Assembly: GCF_910578895.1 (NCBI RefSeq)
Contig: NZ_CAJTSC010000034.1
Span: forward strand, 30,528-36,294
DNA length: 5,767 bases
Origin: an uncultured Bacteroides sp.
Lineage (GTDB): Bacteria > Bacteroidota > Bacteroidia > Bacteroidales > Bacteroidaceae
Direction of reading: 5' to 3'
The position numbers and the translations under genes were made by a program. Positions 5,307 to 5,767 of this stretch are shown piece by piece; positions within the stretch are counted from its first letter, which is position 1, and every line of letters begins with the position of its first letter. Under the pieces are notes generated by a model. That model saw only the letters and a program-made list of their open reading frames with translations, had not been told where the DNA came from and made no database searches.

Positions 5307-5606
5307 TTAAATGGTTGAACAATCTATCTTATCATAATCTTTATGAGTACCCACCCAACGAATGAATATATAACCTATCGTAAACTTGACAACTACCACA
5401 AGCCGATAATTGTTACCTCTAATATTAAATACATAGTGCTGGTTACCTACATAATCAACTGAAAGAAAATCCACTTTAATGTCTGATAGGTTCTTCCATT
5501 CAGCTTTCTCTGCTATATCGTACCAACGTTCTAAGGCAATGCGTGAATCTTCATAACCTTTCGTCTCGTAGAACTCTCTCAATTTCTTATGTGATACAAT
5601 TCTCAT
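5307..5606 (-). CDS. higB: HigB-family mRNA interferase toxin
   Basis: This 99-residue toxin belongs to the HigB/RelE-like superfamily, whose members cleave mRNA, usually on the ribosome. The family pattern is clear: MRIVSHKKLREFYE at the start, FNIRGNNYRLVVVVKF (60-75), then FIRWVGTHKDYDKID (81-95). A longer frame reaching 5663 is rejected because its extra 19 residues cover the -7 and -33 boxes of the promoter, and MRIVSHKKLREFYE is the family start. The promoter is so close that the leader would be only about 10 nt. No damage is visible, so the toxin should be active unless held by HigA. In a prophage such a pair may act in element maintenance or in exclusion of other phages. Confidence 0.92.
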   Translation of the reverse strand: MRIVSHKKLREFYETKGYEDSRIALERWYDIAEKAEWKNLSDIKVDFLSVDYVGNQHYVFNIRGNNYRLVVVVKFTIGYIFIRWVGTHKDYDKIDCSTI

Positions 5607-5623
5607 ATCTCTTTTGTTTGATG

Positions 5624-5654
5624 CAAAAATATGAATTACTTTTGAATTATAAAA
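5624..5654 (-). promoter_or_regulatory. higBA promoter (Bacteroidota type)
   Basis: On the minus strand TTTT (5654-5651, near TTTG), exactly 19 nt of spacer and TATTTTTG (5631-5624, matching TAnnTTTG) form a good promoter pointing at higB. Transcription would start about 10 nt before ATG 5606, which confirms the shorter toxin start. Confidence 0.55.
5632..5649. promoter_or_regulatory. Paired TGAATTA repeats in the higBA promoter spacer, possible HigA operator
   Basis: TGAATTA occurs at 5632-5638 and 5643-5649, 11 nt apart and entirely inside the -33/-7 spacer. HigA proteins commonly repress their own promoter, and one-turn-spaced repeats here would suit that. The surroundings are very AT-rich, so chance is possible. 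Confidence 0.35.
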
Positions 5655-5731
5655 TTTTTCCAAGGAATATATTTTATAATGTAGAATTTATCTATAAAAA
5701 GCGGAGGTAAATTGGCTCAGTTGTAATTCTT

Positions 5732-5757
5732 GGGGGATTAACCTTTGTTAATTCCCC
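5732..5757 (+). terminator. 11-bp hairpin at the right edge
   Basis: GGGGGATTAAC (5732-5742) and GTTAATTCCCC (5747-5757) pair over 11 bp with one G-T wobble and a CTTT loop, then TTT. It may be a plus-strand terminator or a leader hairpin, since an ATG (5761) follows three bases later. No gene ends upstream of it on the plus strand. The rest of 5664-5731 is AT-rich with nothing recognisable. Confidence 0.4.
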
Positions 5758-5767
5758 TTTATGCATA

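Noticed and set aside
5668..5675. Plus-strand promoter TATATTTT reading to the right edge
   Set aside because: The nearest TTTG is 23 nt upstream, outside the usual spacing, and the tract is so AT-rich that partial matches are expected.
5701..5757. tRNA-like beginning (GCGGAGGTAA... GGCTCAGTTG)
   Set aside because: The D-arm-like stretch has the wrong spacing, no anticodon or T arm follows, and the acceptor start has no complementary 3' end in view.
1..5767. CRISPR array, insertion sequence or integration att repeats
   Set aside because: No regularly spaced repeats, no transposase or integrase reading frame, and no matching direct repeats at the two ends were seen.

Overview
The window looks like part of a phage or prophage from a Bacteroidales host (Bacteroides or Parabacteroides type). 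The evidence is a ParB-like/DUF4417 protein, a terminase pair of the kind found in gut Bacteroidales phages, a HigB/HigA toxin-antitoxin pair, a moderately AT-rich base composition, and several Bacteroidota-type -7 boxes (TAnnTTTG). Family names rest on recognised sequence patterns; no database search was run.

Layout. (1) Positions 1-604 are a poorly coding left flank with two overlapping ORF remnants, a 47-codon ORF, a good intrinsic terminator (457-493) and a 27-codon ORF that ends one base before the next hairpin. (2) Positions 605-643 are a perfect 10-bp inverted repeat followed by six T, directly before the first main gene. (3) Positions 644-2941 are a tight plus-strand operon of four genes (junctions -8, +4 and +1 nt): a ParB-like/DUF4417 protein, then three small proteins that all begin M-x-K-T-[S/A]-G-G-[I/V]-R. 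The last of these carries a CdiA-like C-terminal nuclease (toxin) domain. (4) Positions 2942-3099 are a GC-rich, highly structured non-coding gap. On the minus strand it has a promoter-like element, stable helices and a terminator, so it may encode a small RNA; it could also be a packaging site. (5) Positions 3100-4763 hold the terminase small subunit, broken by an in-frame TAA at codon 15, overlapping by ATGA an apparently intact terminase large subunit. (6) A 16-bp inverted repeat at 4802-4850 is a likely shared terminator between convergent genes. (7) Positions 4933-5606 hold higB-higA on the minus strand with their own promoter. (8) Positions 5607-5767 hold that promoter and a hairpin at the window edge.

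How it fits together. The plus-strand genes resemble the start of a phage packaging module preceded by small proteins that may act on the host. No portal or head gene follows the terminase within the window, and the small terminase has a nonsense codon. The element may therefore be decaying, or higBA may be a cargo insertion between the terminase and the structural genes; the window ends too early to decide. The best leads are the shared N-terminal tag on three otherwise different proteins, the orphan toxin domain, and the minus-strand structured RNA with two mutually exclusive pairings.
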